64,000 nucleotides of DNA from positions 1-64,000 of the forward strand of contig NZ_LRUC01000007.1 in the NCBI RefSeq assembly GCF_001550095.1, in the 5' to 3' direction. Source of the stretch: Celeribacter ethanolicus (GTDB lineage: Bacteria > Pseudomonadota > Alphaproteobacteria > Rhodobacterales > Rhodobacteraceae). Position 1 is the first letter of the stretch. Every line of letters begins with the position of its first letter. Shown one piece after another: positions 37,102 through 46,497 of this stretch. The position numbers were made by a program, and so were the translations under genes. The notes below the pieces were generated by a model that did not search any database, was not told where the DNA came from, and saw only the letters and a list, made by a program, of their open reading frames with translations.

Positions 37102-39369
37102 GTGGTCTCGATCCAACACATATCGACAGAGCACGTCGCGTATGAAGAGTATTTCTCGCATACATCCGACATCGAGGTCGTGACGGTCGATGGCCGGATA
37201 TTCGTTCTGACGGTCGGGCAATATGACGGCGGCGCATCCGCTTGGGAGCTTCAATCCGGGTCCCTCGTCAAGGTCGACGCCTTGACGCTCTCAACCGGGG
37301 TGACGGCCGGGGCCGAGGGCGATCTGACCGCGCTCAACACCACCGCACAGGATTACATCCTCACTGGTGGCGGCGTCTCCGGTGCCTTTCGTCTGATCAC
37401 CGCGAACGGTACGGACATCTTCGGTAGCTCCACCTCCCTCGGGACGGTTACGGCCTTTTCCGGCGATCTCTATGGCACAAGCACGATCCAGCTCGACACG
37501 GGCAAGATCCTCGTTCTGGGTGCCATTGCAGGCGAGGCGCAGATCGGCGTGCTCCAGATCGACACGGTGCAAAAGACCATTTCCGCGGCTGGAACCATGT
37601 CTTACGGCAGCAATGTGGACAACGATGCCATCGGCGCCTCTCTCGTGACCGAGATCGACGGCCACAGCTATTTCGTCGCCGCAACCCAAAGCAGCAACAC
37701 GCTTCAGGTCTGGGAAATCGACACGGCGACCGGCGCGCTCACCGCCCGTGCCTCCATGGATGCCGATCAACTGTTTTGGGGCACGACCCCAAGCTCCATG
37801 GTCGCGGTCGAGATCGGCGGGGTGCAATATCTCGTCGTCGGCGCTTATGACTCCTCCTCGATCCATGTCGTTCAGATGGCCGAAGACGGCGCCCTGACCA
37901 TGGTCGATCAGGTGATTTCCGATAGTGTGTTCCATGTCGGCAATGTCACCGCCGTGGCGACGATCGCCTATGAGGGCGACACCTATCTCGCGGTCGGCGG
38001 CAATCAGGGCGGCGTCGCGCTCTATCTCATGTTGCCCGATGGCACGTTGACCTGCGTGTCGCATATCTACGACAGCGCGGCGATGTCCCTTCAGAATATC
38101 TCCGATATCGCGCTCTACGCGGACGCCGACGGCATCGACATCTTTGTCAGTTCCGCAAGCGAATACGGTCTGACCCATCTTTATGTCGATATGTCCGCAG
38201 AAAACGGCCTCATCGCTGGAACGGATGCGGCGGAGACCCTCATCGGCACAAGTCTGAACGACGTCATCTTCGATGGCCCCGGAAGCGATGTGCTCCAGGG
38301 CGGTTCAGGTGCCGATCTCTTTGTCCTCGCTGCGGATGGTGAAACGGACGTCATCCGCGATTTCCGCCTCGGCACCGACCGGATCGACCTGTCGCATTGG
38401 GAAGGGCTCAACAGTCTCGATCAGCTTAGCTTCGTGACCATCCCCTCGGGCATCCGCATTCACTATGGCGATGAGGAACTGATCCTCTATTCGCATGACG
38501 GATACGATCTCTATGCCTCCGACTTCTCCTATGAAGATCTTTTCACCCTTGATCGCGTGGCTCTCGAAGGCGGAGAGAATCAGGCGGCGTTTCAGCTTTA
38601 CGGAACGGTGGGAAACGACACGATCTTCGGCACGGAATTTGTGAATATCATCTTTTCCGACAGCGGCGACGACCAGATCTTCGGGTACGGCGGCAATGAT
38701 CAGATTTATGCGGGCAGTGGCGATGATTTCATCGACGCCGGTGACGGCGACGATGTGATCTATGGAGAAGACGGTGCGGATACGATCTACGGCGGTCTTG
38801 ATCAGGACACGATCTATGGCGGTGGCGGCAACGATATTCTCGACGGTGGCCGGGAACGCGACATCATCTACGGCGGCGAAGGGGACGATGTGATCTACGG
38901 GTTCACCTCACACGACCGGCTGTACGGCGAGGATGGCAACGACAAGCTCTACGGCTCGAACGGGCTCGATTACATGAAAGGCGGCGCGGGCAACGACTAT
39001 CTGGCCGGGGCGCGCGATGCGGACTCGCTCTTTGGCGGCGACGGCAACGACCAGTTGCGGGGCGGTTCCGGTGAGGACAAGCTGCGTGGCGAGGGAGGAA
39101 ACGATCTTCTCTACGGTCAGGATGATCGGGACGCGTTCATTTTCTCGGACGATTTCGGCCGCGACACGATCTACGATTTCGAGGTCACTCTGGTCGAGAT
39201 CATCGACCTGAGCGATGTGTCGGAGATCACCTCCTGGGAGGATCTCGTGGCGAACCATCTGACGGAAACGACGGGCGGTTCGGCGCAGATTTATCTGGAT
39301 GAGAACAACATCATCACCATTTCCGGTGTCGGGATGGAGGAGCTGACCTCGGACATGTTCGTATTCTGA
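37102..39369 (+). CDS. RTX (calcium-binding) secreted protein with N-terminal beta-propeller-like domain
   Basis: 755 residues from GTG 37102. Residues ~1-370 carry repeated units such as EIGGVQYLVVGAYDSSSIHV and YEGDTYLAVGGNQGGVALY, consistent with a six- or seven-bladed propeller. RTX nonapeptides (GGxGxDxxx) occur at ~385-405 and in a long run at ~510-680 (GGSGEDKLRGEGGNDLLYG). The C-terminus ends in a conserved block finishing DMFVF, the type of uncleaved signal used by type I secretion. No N-terminal signal peptide. The transport ATPase and adaptor are not in the window. The last 543 bases match those of the serralysin gene. Confidence 0.85.
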   Translation: MVSIQHISTEHVAYEEYFSHTSDIEVVTVDGRIFVLTVGQYDGGASAWELQSGSLVKVDALTLSTGVTAGAEGDLTALNTTAQDYILTGGGVSGAFRLITANGTDIFGSSTSLGTVTAFSGDLYGTSTIQLDTGKILVLGAIAGEAQIGVLQIDTVQKTISAAGTMSYGSNVDNDAIGASLVTEIDGHSYFVAATQSSNTLQVWEIDTATGALTARASMDADQLFWGTTPSSMVAVEIGGVQYLVVGAYDSSSIHVVQMAEDGALTMVDQVISDSVFHVGNVTAVATIAYEGDTYLAVGGNQGGVALYLMLPDGTLTCVSHIYDSAAMSLQNISDIALYADADGIDIFVSSASEYGLTHLYVDMSAENGLIAGTDAAETLIGTSLNDVIFDGPGSDVLQGGSGADLFVLAADGETDVIRDFRLGTDRIDLSHWEGLNSLDQLSFVTIPSGIRIHYGDEELILYSHDGYDLYASDFSYEDLFTLDRVALEGGENQAAFQLYGTVGNDTIFGTEFVNIIFSDSGDDQIFGYGGNDQIYAGSGDDFIDAGDGDDVIYGEDGADTIYGGLDQDTIYGGGGNDILDGGRERDIIYGGEGDDVIYGFTSHDRLYGEDGNDKLYGSNGLDYMKGGAGNDYLAGARDADSLFGGDGNDQLRGGSGEDKLRGEGGNDLLYGQDDRDAFIFSDDFGRDTIYDFEVTLVEIIDLSDVSEITSWEDLVANHLTETTGGSAQIYLDENNIITISGVGMEELTSDMFVF
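38827..39369 (+). repeat. RTX 3' block, copy A
   Basis: The final 543 bases of the RTX gene align without gaps to 41024-41566. The stretch from about 38890 to 39060 and the last ~170 bases are nearly identical; similarity ends at the stop codon. Confidence 0.8.
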
Positions 39370-39468
39370 GATGGGGTGTGACCGGTTTGCGCCTGAGCGA
39401 CAGAGAAATGATTTCAACGCAACCGGTCTCGTTTGGAGGGATCGGGAGAGCGGTGATAGGAATGAGGA

Positions 39469-39906
39469 ATGAAAACAGTGGGTGAGCAAATGAACCACCT
39501 GATACGCCGCATGGCAAAACGTGGTTTGCCTGCCGTGTTGTGGGCTGTCGGGGCGGGGGGGCTTCTAATAACCGGAGGAGTGAGTTTGACGATGGCTGAT
39601 GAGATGGCGCAAGCCGGGGAGATCCTGTGTCGCTCAGACCTGCCCCCATCCTATTGCGAAACGGCGACAGAGGCCTGGGCGAAAGCCGTCGCAGGGGTCG
39701 AGGCCGCGCCGCAGATGGAGTTGACGATCACGGAGGCCCCGTTGGGCTTCTCGATCTCCGCCCGCCTGCATCGGGATGGTCAGCCCCTCGCACTCCGGGA
39801 CAGTGCATTCAGTGTCGTGGACCGTGCACCACAAGGCGATGATGCCGCCACCCGCAAGTTTTTTGTTAATCTTTTCAAAGATATGCTTTCAGAAAAAAAT
39901 TTTTAG
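39469..39906 (+). CDS. Small secreted or membrane-anchored protein between two RTX genes
   Basis: 145 residues (ATG 39469; ATG 39490 is also in frame). Residues ~18-43 form a hydrophobic segment ending TMADEMAQ, which looks like a signal peptide or anchor. The mature part has two cysteines (CRSDLPPSYC) and a predicted beta-rich middle (MELTITEAPLGFSISARL). No family recognised. It lies 34 bases before the serralysin gene on the same strand. Serralysin operons often carry a small periplasmic inhibitor, so that role is possible but unproven. Confidence 0.55.
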   Translation: MKTVGEQMNHLIRRMAKRGLPAVLWAVGAGGLLITGGVSLTMADEMAQAGEILCRSDLPPSYCETATEAWAKAVAGVEAAPQMELTITEAPLGFSISARLHRDGQPLALRDSAFSVVDRAPQGDDAATRKFFVNLFKDMLSEKNF

Positions 39907-39940
39907 GCCTTGAGGCGCAGATAAAGAGGAGAACTAAGAC

Positions 39941-41566
39941 ATGTGTGAAATTTGTGCCCAGTTCCGACCGACCGACGACTCCTGTGTCTACGAGGAGGCT
40001 GCGGCCCTGACCTCGACCGGCACGACATCTGCCGCTCTTGTCAACGGCACCCTGACGGAGCTTGCCGATTATCTCACCACGGGATTCTGGAACGACTACG
40101 GTTTGAACACACGGTTCTTTGACACATCGTCGTCGAATGTGATCACGGTCAATATCAGCGATCTCAACGCCACCGAGCAAAAGCTTGCGCTGAGCGCGCT
40201 CGAGGCGTGGGAAATGGTCGCCGATGTCACTTTCGTCGTCACCACCTCCTCCAGCGCCGACATCACGTTTTACAACGACGACGGTGGCAATTCCACGGTG
40301 CTTTCGGCCTATTCGACCTCTGCCGTGTCCGGGACGACGATCCAGTATTCCGATGTCGTGATCACCAGCGGCTGGGTGAACTCCTACATGGGGGATGAAA
40401 TCGGCACCTACGGTTACCAGACCTATATCCACGAGATCGGACATGCGCTCGGCCTGGGGCACCAGTCCTTGTACAACGGCAGTGCAGATTACCCGACCGA
40501 TGCGGATTTTCTCAACGATAGCTGGCAATTGTCGGTGATGTCCTATTTCTCGCAATCCGACAACACGAGTGTGAACGCGAGCTATGCCTATCTCGTCTCG
40601 ACGATGATGGCGGATATTCTGGCCATTCAGGACCTCTACGGGCCCGCTGGTGAAGGGAGCGCAACCTGGGGCGACACGATCTGGGGGCTGAATTCGAACC
40701 TCGGCAATTATTTCGACGGGGTGTTCACCGATCTCTCGAACGGGACCACGACGACCTACTCCGGCGATCCGATTGCCTTGACGATCTTCGATGCCGAGGG
40801 CGAAGACACGATCGACCTCAGCTTCTCGACGACCAATGATCGTGTCGATCTGAACGACGAAAGTTTTTCGGATGTGCTGGGTCTGGTCGGCAATCTCGGG
40901 ATCGCCTCCGGGACCATCATCGAGAATTACATCTCGGGCGCAGGCAATGACCACATCACCGGCAATGAGGCCGACAACAAGATCTACGGTGGCCTTGGTG
41001 AGGACACGATCTTCGGAGGCGCAGGCAACGACCTGCTCGACGGAGGGCGGGAACGTGACATCATCTACGGTGGCGATGGCGACGACGAAATCTACGGGTT
41101 CACCTCGCACGACCGGCTGTACGGCGAGGATGGCAACGACAAGCTCTACGGCTCGAACGGGCTCGATTATATGAAAGGCGGCGCGGGCAACGACTATCTG
41201 GCTGGGGGCCGCGACGCGGATTCGCTCTTTGGCGGCGATGGCAACGATCAGCTCCGCGGCGGCTCCGGTGACGACAGGTTGCGTGGCGAAGCGGGCAGCG
41301 ACATGCTCTACGGTCAGGACGGCAAGGATACCTTTATCTTTTCTGACAATTTCGGGCGCGACGCGATCTATGATTTCGACATCGCGGAGGGGGAGATCAT
41401 CGACCTGAGCGATGTGTCGGAGATCACGTCCTGGGAGGATCTCGTGGCGAACCATCTGACGGAAACGACGGGCGGTTCGGCGCAGATTTATCTGGACGAG
41501 AACAACATCATCACCATTTCCGGCGTCGGGACGGAGCAGCTTACCTCGGACATGTTCGTGTTCTGA
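39941..41566 (+). CDS. Serralysin-type zinc metalloprotease (M10) with RTX repeats
   Basis: 541 residues. Zinc site HEIGHALGLGH (HExxHxxGxxH) near residue 165, the Met-turn LSVMSYFSQ about 35 residues later, and DILAIQDLYGP after it define a metzincin of family M10. RTX repeats run from ~330 to 470 and the C-terminal type I secretion signal ends SDMFVF. No signal peptide. An AAAGAGGAG ribosome binding site lies before ATG 39941. Secreted protein degradation at the cell surface or outside is expected. Confidence 0.93.
   Translation: MCEICAQFRPTDDSCVYEEAAALTSTGTTSAALVNGTLTELADYLTTGFWNDYGLNTRFFDTSSSNVITVNISDLNATEQKLALSALEAWEMVADVTFVVTTSSSADITFYNDDGGNSTVLSAYSTSAVSGTTIQYSDVVITSGWVNSYMGDEIGTYGYQTYIHEIGHALGLGHQSLYNGSADYPTDADFLNDSWQLSVMSYFSQSDNTSVNASYAYLVSTMMADILAIQDLYGPAGEGSATWGDTIWGLNSNLGNYFDGVFTDLSNGTTTTYSGDPIALTIFDAEGEDTIDLSFSTTNDRVDLNDESFSDVLGLVGNLGIASGTIIENYISGAGNDHITGNEADNKIYGGLGEDTIFGGAGNDLLDGGRERDIIYGGDGDDEIYGFTSHDRLYGEDGNDKLYGSNGLDYMKGGAGNDYLAGGRDADSLFGGDGNDQLRGGSGDDRLRGEAGSDMLYGQDGKDTFIFSDNFGRDAIYDFDIAEGEIIDLSDVSEITSWEDLVANHLTETTGGSAQIYLDENNIITISGVGTEQLTSDMFVF
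41024..41566 (+). repeat. RTX 3' block, copy B
   Basis: Partner of 38827-39369: same length, same frame, ending at the stop codon, encoding the last RTX repeats and the secretion signal. Confidence 0.8.
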
Positions 41567-41592
41567 GACGGGGGCTTTGCCCGCATTCCCGT

Positions 41593-44022
41593 TCAGACAT
41601 AGGCCCGCGCGCCGGGGAGCCCGTCACAGATGAGGTTCGTCTTGCCGTTCAGGTAATCCTCATCGCGGATTTTCCATGTGTGCTGCGCAATATCCGCGTA
41701 GCGCATATGGACGAAATTGAAGATGTTGGTCGACAGGATGGGGAGATCGCGCTCCTGCAGCATTTGCAGAAAAGCCGTGTCCGTGCCCTGCCTTTGCGCG
41801 GCAAAGCTCAGCCCCTCCGTCTTCTTGCGATCCCAGATCAGGGTGCCGCCATGCACCAGATTGGTCATCTGGTTGTCCCGCCCCGGGAAACGCAGATAGG
41901 TTTTGTCGCGCTGTTCCAGATAGGTGAAATAACTGTTTTTGCCGATCAGCGCCGTGCGCGGGGCGTAGTCGAACCCGAGGGCCGAGTCGAATATGTAATT
42001 CGGCCCATAGAGATCGTCGTCATCCCATTTCGCGAATGTGTCCCCCTCAGCGATCTGCATTGCATCGTTCAGCGCATGTGCCAGGAATTTCTCCTCGGAG
42101 GTGCGGAGGATCTTCAGGTTGCGTACCCCGTGCAGGGCGCGCGCGACCTGCTCTTCGCTCATGTCGTCGCGGTGCATGACGAAAAGCGTTTCGGTGTCGG
42201 TATAGGTCTGCGCCCGGATCTGCCGCCCGACGGCTTCGAGAAACTGTGGCCGTTTCGAACTGCACAGGATCGAGACCTTGCGCGCGGGTTTGGCGACGAA
42301 GGGCTTGCCGATCTTTTCCGACATCTCCTGAAGCCGGTGCCGATAGGTGTGTTTGCTGTGAATCAGCCGCACTCCTTTCGTGGCCAGAGCCGCACGGTAG
42401 AGATCGTCGCCCAGAAGCTGGTCGGTCATCTCACCCGCCTCCTGCTCCGTCGAGGGCATGAGCACCAGATCGCCGAACACCTTTTCCATCGCAGGCGAAT
42501 AGGACGACATCACCGGCGCGCCGCAGCCCATGATCTCGAACACCCGCCTTGCCAGCATGGTGTCCGAGCCTTCCACGGAATTCACGTTCACGAAAGCGTC
42601 GTAGGTCTTGTAGACGCGCTCGACCAGCTTCGGATAAGGCACCCCTCCCCGCAGTGCAGGCTGGAATTTCGCGGGAAAAATCAGGTCGGGGTTCTCCTTT
42701 TCGTCACTGAACCGGTCGTAAATATCCAGAACCCCGCGTTCCTGCGCCGGGCTCAGCAACAGGTTGAGCCACTCCGCCCGCTTCGGATATTTGATCCCCC
42801 GCCAACTCCCGGTGAAGGCCACGCGGTTCTGCCGGTCTTCCCTGCGGATCGGATTGTGCAACGAGGATTGCGCCGCGAACATCATCACATGGGCGTGCCC
42901 CCGCCCGACATGCGCCTCATAGGCCGGAACGCAGCCGACGTCGGTCGTGAACACATGATCGAACTGACGCGCCGTGTCGATGAACGTCTCGAAATTGACC
43001 GGGTCTTCCTTGTTCCAGAACAGCGTGGGAATGCCGTCGCCCTTGCAGGCCTCGATCAGTTCGGACAGCTCCTTGCCCCATTTTTCCGGCTTGGTCATGG
43101 CGTAATTCCATAGGCCATCATTGCCGCGCCACGCAGACTCGGCAAAAAAGGCGAAAGCGTCGCGGTTGTCCCGGAAGTCCTCCTGCCAACTCTTCTTGCC
43201 GATCCGCACGCTTCGGGTGTCCGGCGCAAGGCATTCGGCGGTGAATTCATCCGTCACCGTGATCAGTTTCGGCAGGCGCTCCCGCTCTTCCGGGCTGAGA
43301 TGCGCATGTGGCAGGAAGGGCGCAGCATTGCCGAGCGCCAGCAGCCCGCGCGAGGCAGGAACGCAGGCGGCATCGCGCAGCACCTTGAGCCGGGCAAAGC
43401 CATTCTTCGCCTCCCAGCCGACAAGCCCGATGCGCATCCGCACGGCACGCTGCGGCGCGATCAGATCCTGCGCAAAGCACACCGGCTGCTCTTGCTGTAA
43501 CACATAGCCCTGTGCCAGTTGCTGTTTCGCAAGCCATGCCAGATTGTTGGAGGGATCGAATTTCAGCGCATGCCCCGACTCCGTCACGAATTGCACGGTG
43601 AAAAGCGCAACTTTTTGTGTGGCCGATTTGGGGGTCTTGAGCCAGAGACGGCCCTCGATGCAGACGCGCTCTCCGGGTTTGACAGGCAGCTCGATCCAAT
43701 CCGTCTCTCCGCCGAGGTTCACATAGCTGACCGGCGCAGATGCATAGCGCGGGCGTGGCGTTTTGACCGCGTTGCCCGCCGCCCTGCGCGCAAGACTGGT
43801 GCGCAGTTCGCGGGCCAGCCGTAACGGAAGCGCCAGGGCGCCACGAAAACTGCGGAGCGAGAGGGCCAGCGTATGACCGATGCGAAAGGAACTGGACTGT
43901 GCGATCTCATGATATGCCTGCTCCCATTCCATGCGCTGCCGTTGCTCTTTCGCAAGCTGCTTGACGAGTTCTTTCAGATCAGCGCCCTTCGCGGCGGTGT
44001 CTTTCGGCGTCTTGGCCATCAT
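41593..44022 (-). CDS. Large two-domain glycosyltransferase (GT4-like plus GT2-like)
   Basis: 809 residues. A short coiled-coil head (1-45, ending SSSFRIGHTLALSLRSF) is followed by a beta-rich domain (~90-220). Next is a CgeB/GT-B-like domain (~240-560) with NRVAFTGSWRGIKYPKR and LARRVFEIMGCGAPVMSS. The C-terminal GT-A domain has VSILCSSKRPQFLEA and the metal site FAKWDDDDLYGPNYI. Two catalytic domains in one chain suggest sequential sugar additions. It ends the minus-strand operon from wecB; its start lies 24 bases after the methyltransferase stop. Confidence 0.78.
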   Translation of the reverse strand: MMAKTPKDTAAKGADLKELVKQLAKEQRQRMEWEQAYHEIAQSSSFRIGHTLALSLRSFRGALALPLRLARELRTSLARRAAGNAVKTPRPRYASAPVSYVNLGGETDWIELPVKPGERVCIEGRLWLKTPKSATQKVALFTVQFVTESGHALKFDPSNNLAWLAKQQLAQGYVLQQEQPVCFAQDLIAPQRAVRMRIGLVGWEAKNGFARLKVLRDAACVPASRGLLALGNAAPFLPHAHLSPEERERLPKLITVTDEFTAECLAPDTRSVRIGKKSWQEDFRDNRDAFAFFAESAWRGNDGLWNYAMTKPEKWGKELSELIEACKGDGIPTLFWNKEDPVNFETFIDTARQFDHVFTTDVGCVPAYEAHVGRGHAHVMMFAAQSSLHNPIRREDRQNRVAFTGSWRGIKYPKRAEWLNLLLSPAQERGVLDIYDRFSDEKENPDLIFPAKFQPALRGGVPYPKLVERVYKTYDAFVNVNSVEGSDTMLARRVFEIMGCGAPVMSSYSPAMEKVFGDLVLMPSTEQEAGEMTDQLLGDDLYRAALATKGVRLIHSKHTYRHRLQEMSEKIGKPFVAKPARKVSILCSSKRPQFLEAVGRQIRAQTYTDTETLFVMHRDDMSEEQVARALHGVRNLKILRTSEEKFLAHALNDAMQIAEGDTFAKWDDDDLYGPNYIFDSALGFDYAPRTALIGKNSYFTYLEQRDKTYLRFPGRDNQMTNLVHGGTLIWDRKKTEGLSFAAQRQGTDTAFLQMLQERDLPILSTNIFNFVHMRYADIAQHTWKIRDEDYLNGKTNLICDGLPGARAYV

Positions 44023-44046
44023 GGACTTTCCCGTGACTGAAGGGGC

Positions 44047-44667
44047 TCAAAAGGTTTCGATCGCGATCGCCCAAGGCCAGCCCTTGCGATGCGGGCGTTG
44101 CAACAAACGGATATCGGCTTTCGGGAACACCTCCGCGATGCGCGCGGCATCGAAATATTGATGGTGATAGGACGGCAGAGGACGGGGCTCGTCGAAGGGA
44201 ACAGAGACGATCAACTGTTTCCTGGCGACCCGGCGCAACTCCTCCAGCGCCGTGGACATGGCGTCGCCGGGGATATGTTCGAGCACTTCCATGCAAACGA
44301 CCGTGTCATAACTGTCATCTTCGAACGCCAGGGCGGTCGCGTCCATCACGCGGAAATCCGTCCGCTCGTCGACCAGAATCTGCTTGGAGTAGCGCCTGAG
44401 ATCAATGCCTGTGACCTGATCGTAACGCTTGCTGAGTTGAAGGTAATTCAACAGGGCCGAGGGCCCGACACCGACATCGAGGATGGAGCGGCTGTCCGGA
44501 TCGAGCAGTTCGATGCCGTATTGAATCCGTCGCCAGTCATGCTGTGTGTAAAATCCTTTGCCGGATTTCTTGCCGTGCAATTCGACATATTTGTAGCCGT
44601 AATACTCCCGCAACAATTTCAGAAGCGGGTCGCTCACCGGCGGCAGGGGGATGTCTGTCATCGTCAT
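44047..44667 (-). CDS. Class I SAM-dependent methyltransferase
   Basis: 206 residues. Motif I SILDVGVGPSALLNYL, acidic motif II TGIDLRR and TVVCMEVLEHIPGDAM are those of the Methyltransf_11/25 group. The start overlaps the stop of the upstream coiled-coil gene by four bases. Located between glycosyltransferases, it probably methylates a sugar or a lipid-linked glycan intermediate. Confidence 0.78.
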   Translation of the reverse strand: MTMTDIPLPPVSDPLLKLLREYYGYKYVELHGKKSGKGFYTQHDWRRIQYGIELLDPDSRSILDVGVGPSALLNYLQLSKRYDQVTGIDLRRYSKQILVDERTDFRVMDATALAFEDDSYDTVVCMEVLEHIPGDAMSTALEELRRVARKQLIVSVPFDEPRPLPSYHHQYFDAARIAEVFPKADIRLLQRPHRKGWPWAIAIETF

Positions 44668-44900
44668 GTGTCTGGTCGTGCCCTCAAGAGTTTTCTACCC
44701 AGTTTCGAAAGACGGCGCAGCGGTGCGGTCACGCGCCAGGACAGGCTGTTCCGCATCTCGCGCAACTCCGCCCGAAGTCTTCGCAGCTCCTGCTCTCCCT
44801 GAGACGCGGTCTCGATGCGAAAGCAGAGTTCTTTCTCCAACGCATCGAGGCGTTCGCTCAGAAGCGTCATTTCCTCCACGCTGGGATCACGCGGCTTCAT
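44664..44900 (-). CDS. Small coiled-coil protein of glycosyltransferase operons
   Basis: 78 residues from ATG 44900, chosen because GGGAGGAA lies just upstream; this start overlaps the upstream gene by 14 bases. Residues 10-50 form a charged coiled coil (LSERLDALEKEL..., QELRRLRAELREM), followed by NSLSWRVTAPLRRL. That motif is common just before or within glycosyltransferases of surface-polysaccharide clusters, where it probably binds the membrane surface. No enzymatic domain. It may act as a separate partner of the neighbouring transferases. Confidence 0.6.
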   Translation of the reverse strand: MKPRDPSVEEMTLLSERLDALEKELCFRIETASQGEQELRRLRAELREMRNSLSWRVTAPLRRLSKLGRKLLRARPDT

Positions 44901-46491
44901 GCGCGTTCCTCCCCGCATCCTGCCCTGTCGTGATTTGGTCCGCCATGATATGTCGAAGCGTGATGGCGTATTCCGCACAGATGGCCGGCCAAAGATACTC
45001 TTCCCGCGCTTTGGCTCGGGCCCGCGTGCCAAGATCCTGTCGCAGATTCCTGTCCTGCAGAAGCCTGAGGAGCGCGTTTTGCAACCCGTCGACCGAGCCT
45101 GCGGGAAACCGCAAGGCGGTCTCGCCCGCGCTCAGCATCCCGTCGAATCCCCCGACATCGGAGGCGACGATTGCCTTGCCGGCCATCATCGCCTCGATCG
45201 GTTTGAGCGGCGTGACAAGCTCGGTCACACGGCTGCGCAGCCGGGGAAACACGGCGATGTCGAGCGCTTCGACATAGGTGCGGGCCTTTTCCGGGGCCAC
45301 CCGTCCCGGCGCTTCGGTCCGATCCGACAGGCCGTGCTCCGTCAGCAGATCCAGCATAGCGCGATGCGCCCTCCGACCGGCATGGCCGCTGCCCTTGCCA
45401 TCTCCGACCAGCAACAGGCGAAACGCGAGCCCGCCTCGTTTCAACGCGCCACAGGCCTCCACCAGAAGTGCCAGACCTTCATAGGCGGCAAAGCTGCCGA
45501 CATAGCCGATCACGGGCACGCTGTTTCGTGACTTCGAGCCACAGGGCATGGCTTCCGTCGCGCCGTTGGGCACGATGGAAATCCGCTCCGCTGGTACGCT
45601 CCGTGTCACCAGTTCACGTTTCATCGCCGTTCCGAGCGTGATCACCCGGTCCGCCCGGCGCGCCACTTCGCCGTCCCAATGGCGCTCGAGAAAATATTGT
45701 CGCGAGCCCATGAAACCCGGCTCGCGCGCCGCCCGGCTGTCCTCCCAGAACCCGCGCACCTCATGGACAAAGGGCACCCCGATCCGGCGGGCGGCAAGGC
45801 AGGCGGGTATGGCGCAGGCATGGTTGCTGGCCGCGATGACAAGCGCGGGTTTGAGGTCGCGAAAACAGGCCTCAAGCGCCTCGGTGGAGTGCCGGACATA
45901 GGCCGCGTGATTGTCCCAGGAAAAATACCCCGGCGCCTTCAGCCGATGATAGGGCACCCCGTCCCGCATCTCGACGCAATCTCCCTCCGGTGCGGGCGTT
46001 TCGAGTGCGCTGGCCGGTTCGTCCCAGGGATAGCCGGGCCGCGAGATTACCTGAAGATCGAGCCCCTGTGCGCGCAATCCTTGCGCAAGGAAATGGGTCC
46101 GGTTCGCGTATCCGGTCGAGTGATAGGGCAGGCTGCTGTAACTCACATAAGCGACGCGATTTTCGACGGGGGGGATGGGGGTGCCGGGCAATCCGGCGAT
46201 GTTGTCCATCAGGAACAATCCCTCTGTCGTCTGGCTGTCCAGCATCTCCAGCACACCTGCCGCAACTCCCATCGCCACAAGGCGATTGTGGGCCGCCTGG
46301 ACCACATCCGGCAGGCTCAGCTCGATCGCCTGTGCAGAGATCAGCAGGACGTCTTCCGCATCGGGGGCGCTTTCGAGCAGGTCCATGAGCAGAGGGGCGA
46401 CATCGAAACCGGGCTGCTGCACCCGCATGTGACGGGCGGCCGAGAGCGTGCCGCGCAAAAGCCGTTCCTGTTCGAATGCCTGTCCCATCAT
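44887..46491 (-). CDS. Glycosyltransferase family 4 with N-terminal extension
   Basis: 534 residues. Residues 1-105 are a helical extension of unknown role. The GT-B part starts at RVAYVSYSSLPYHSTGYANRT and contains FVHEVRGFWEDSR, ISIVPNGAT, IGYVGSFAAYEGL and the nucleotide-sugar site VTPLKPIEAMMAGKAIVASDVGG. The ExxxxxxE pattern is typical of retaining GT4 enzymes. It follows wecC after six bases, so ManNAcA is a plausible substrate. Confidence 0.83.
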   Translation of the reverse strand: MMGQAFEQERLLRGTLSAARHMRVQQPGFDVAPLLMDLLESAPDAEDVLLISAQAIELSLPDVVQAAHNRLVAMGVAAGVLEMLDSQTTEGLFLMDNIAGLPGTPIPPVENRVAYVSYSSLPYHSTGYANRTHFLAQGLRAQGLDLQVISRPGYPWDEPASALETPAPEGDCVEMRDGVPYHRLKAPGYFSWDNHAAYVRHSTEALEACFRDLKPALVIAASNHACAIPACLAARRIGVPFVHEVRGFWEDSRAAREPGFMGSRQYFLERHWDGEVARRADRVITLGTAMKRELVTRSVPAERISIVPNGATEAMPCGSKSRNSVPVIGYVGSFAAYEGLALLVEACGALKRGGLAFRLLLVGDGKGSGHAGRRAHRAMLDLLTEHGLSDRTEAPGRVAPEKARTYVEALDIAVFPRLRSRVTELVTPLKPIEAMMAGKAIVASDVGGFDGMLSAGETALRFPAGSVDGLQNALLRLLQDRNLRQDLGTRARAKAREEYLWPAICAEYAITLRHIMADQITTGQDAGRNAHEAA

Positions 46492-46497
46492 GCGATG

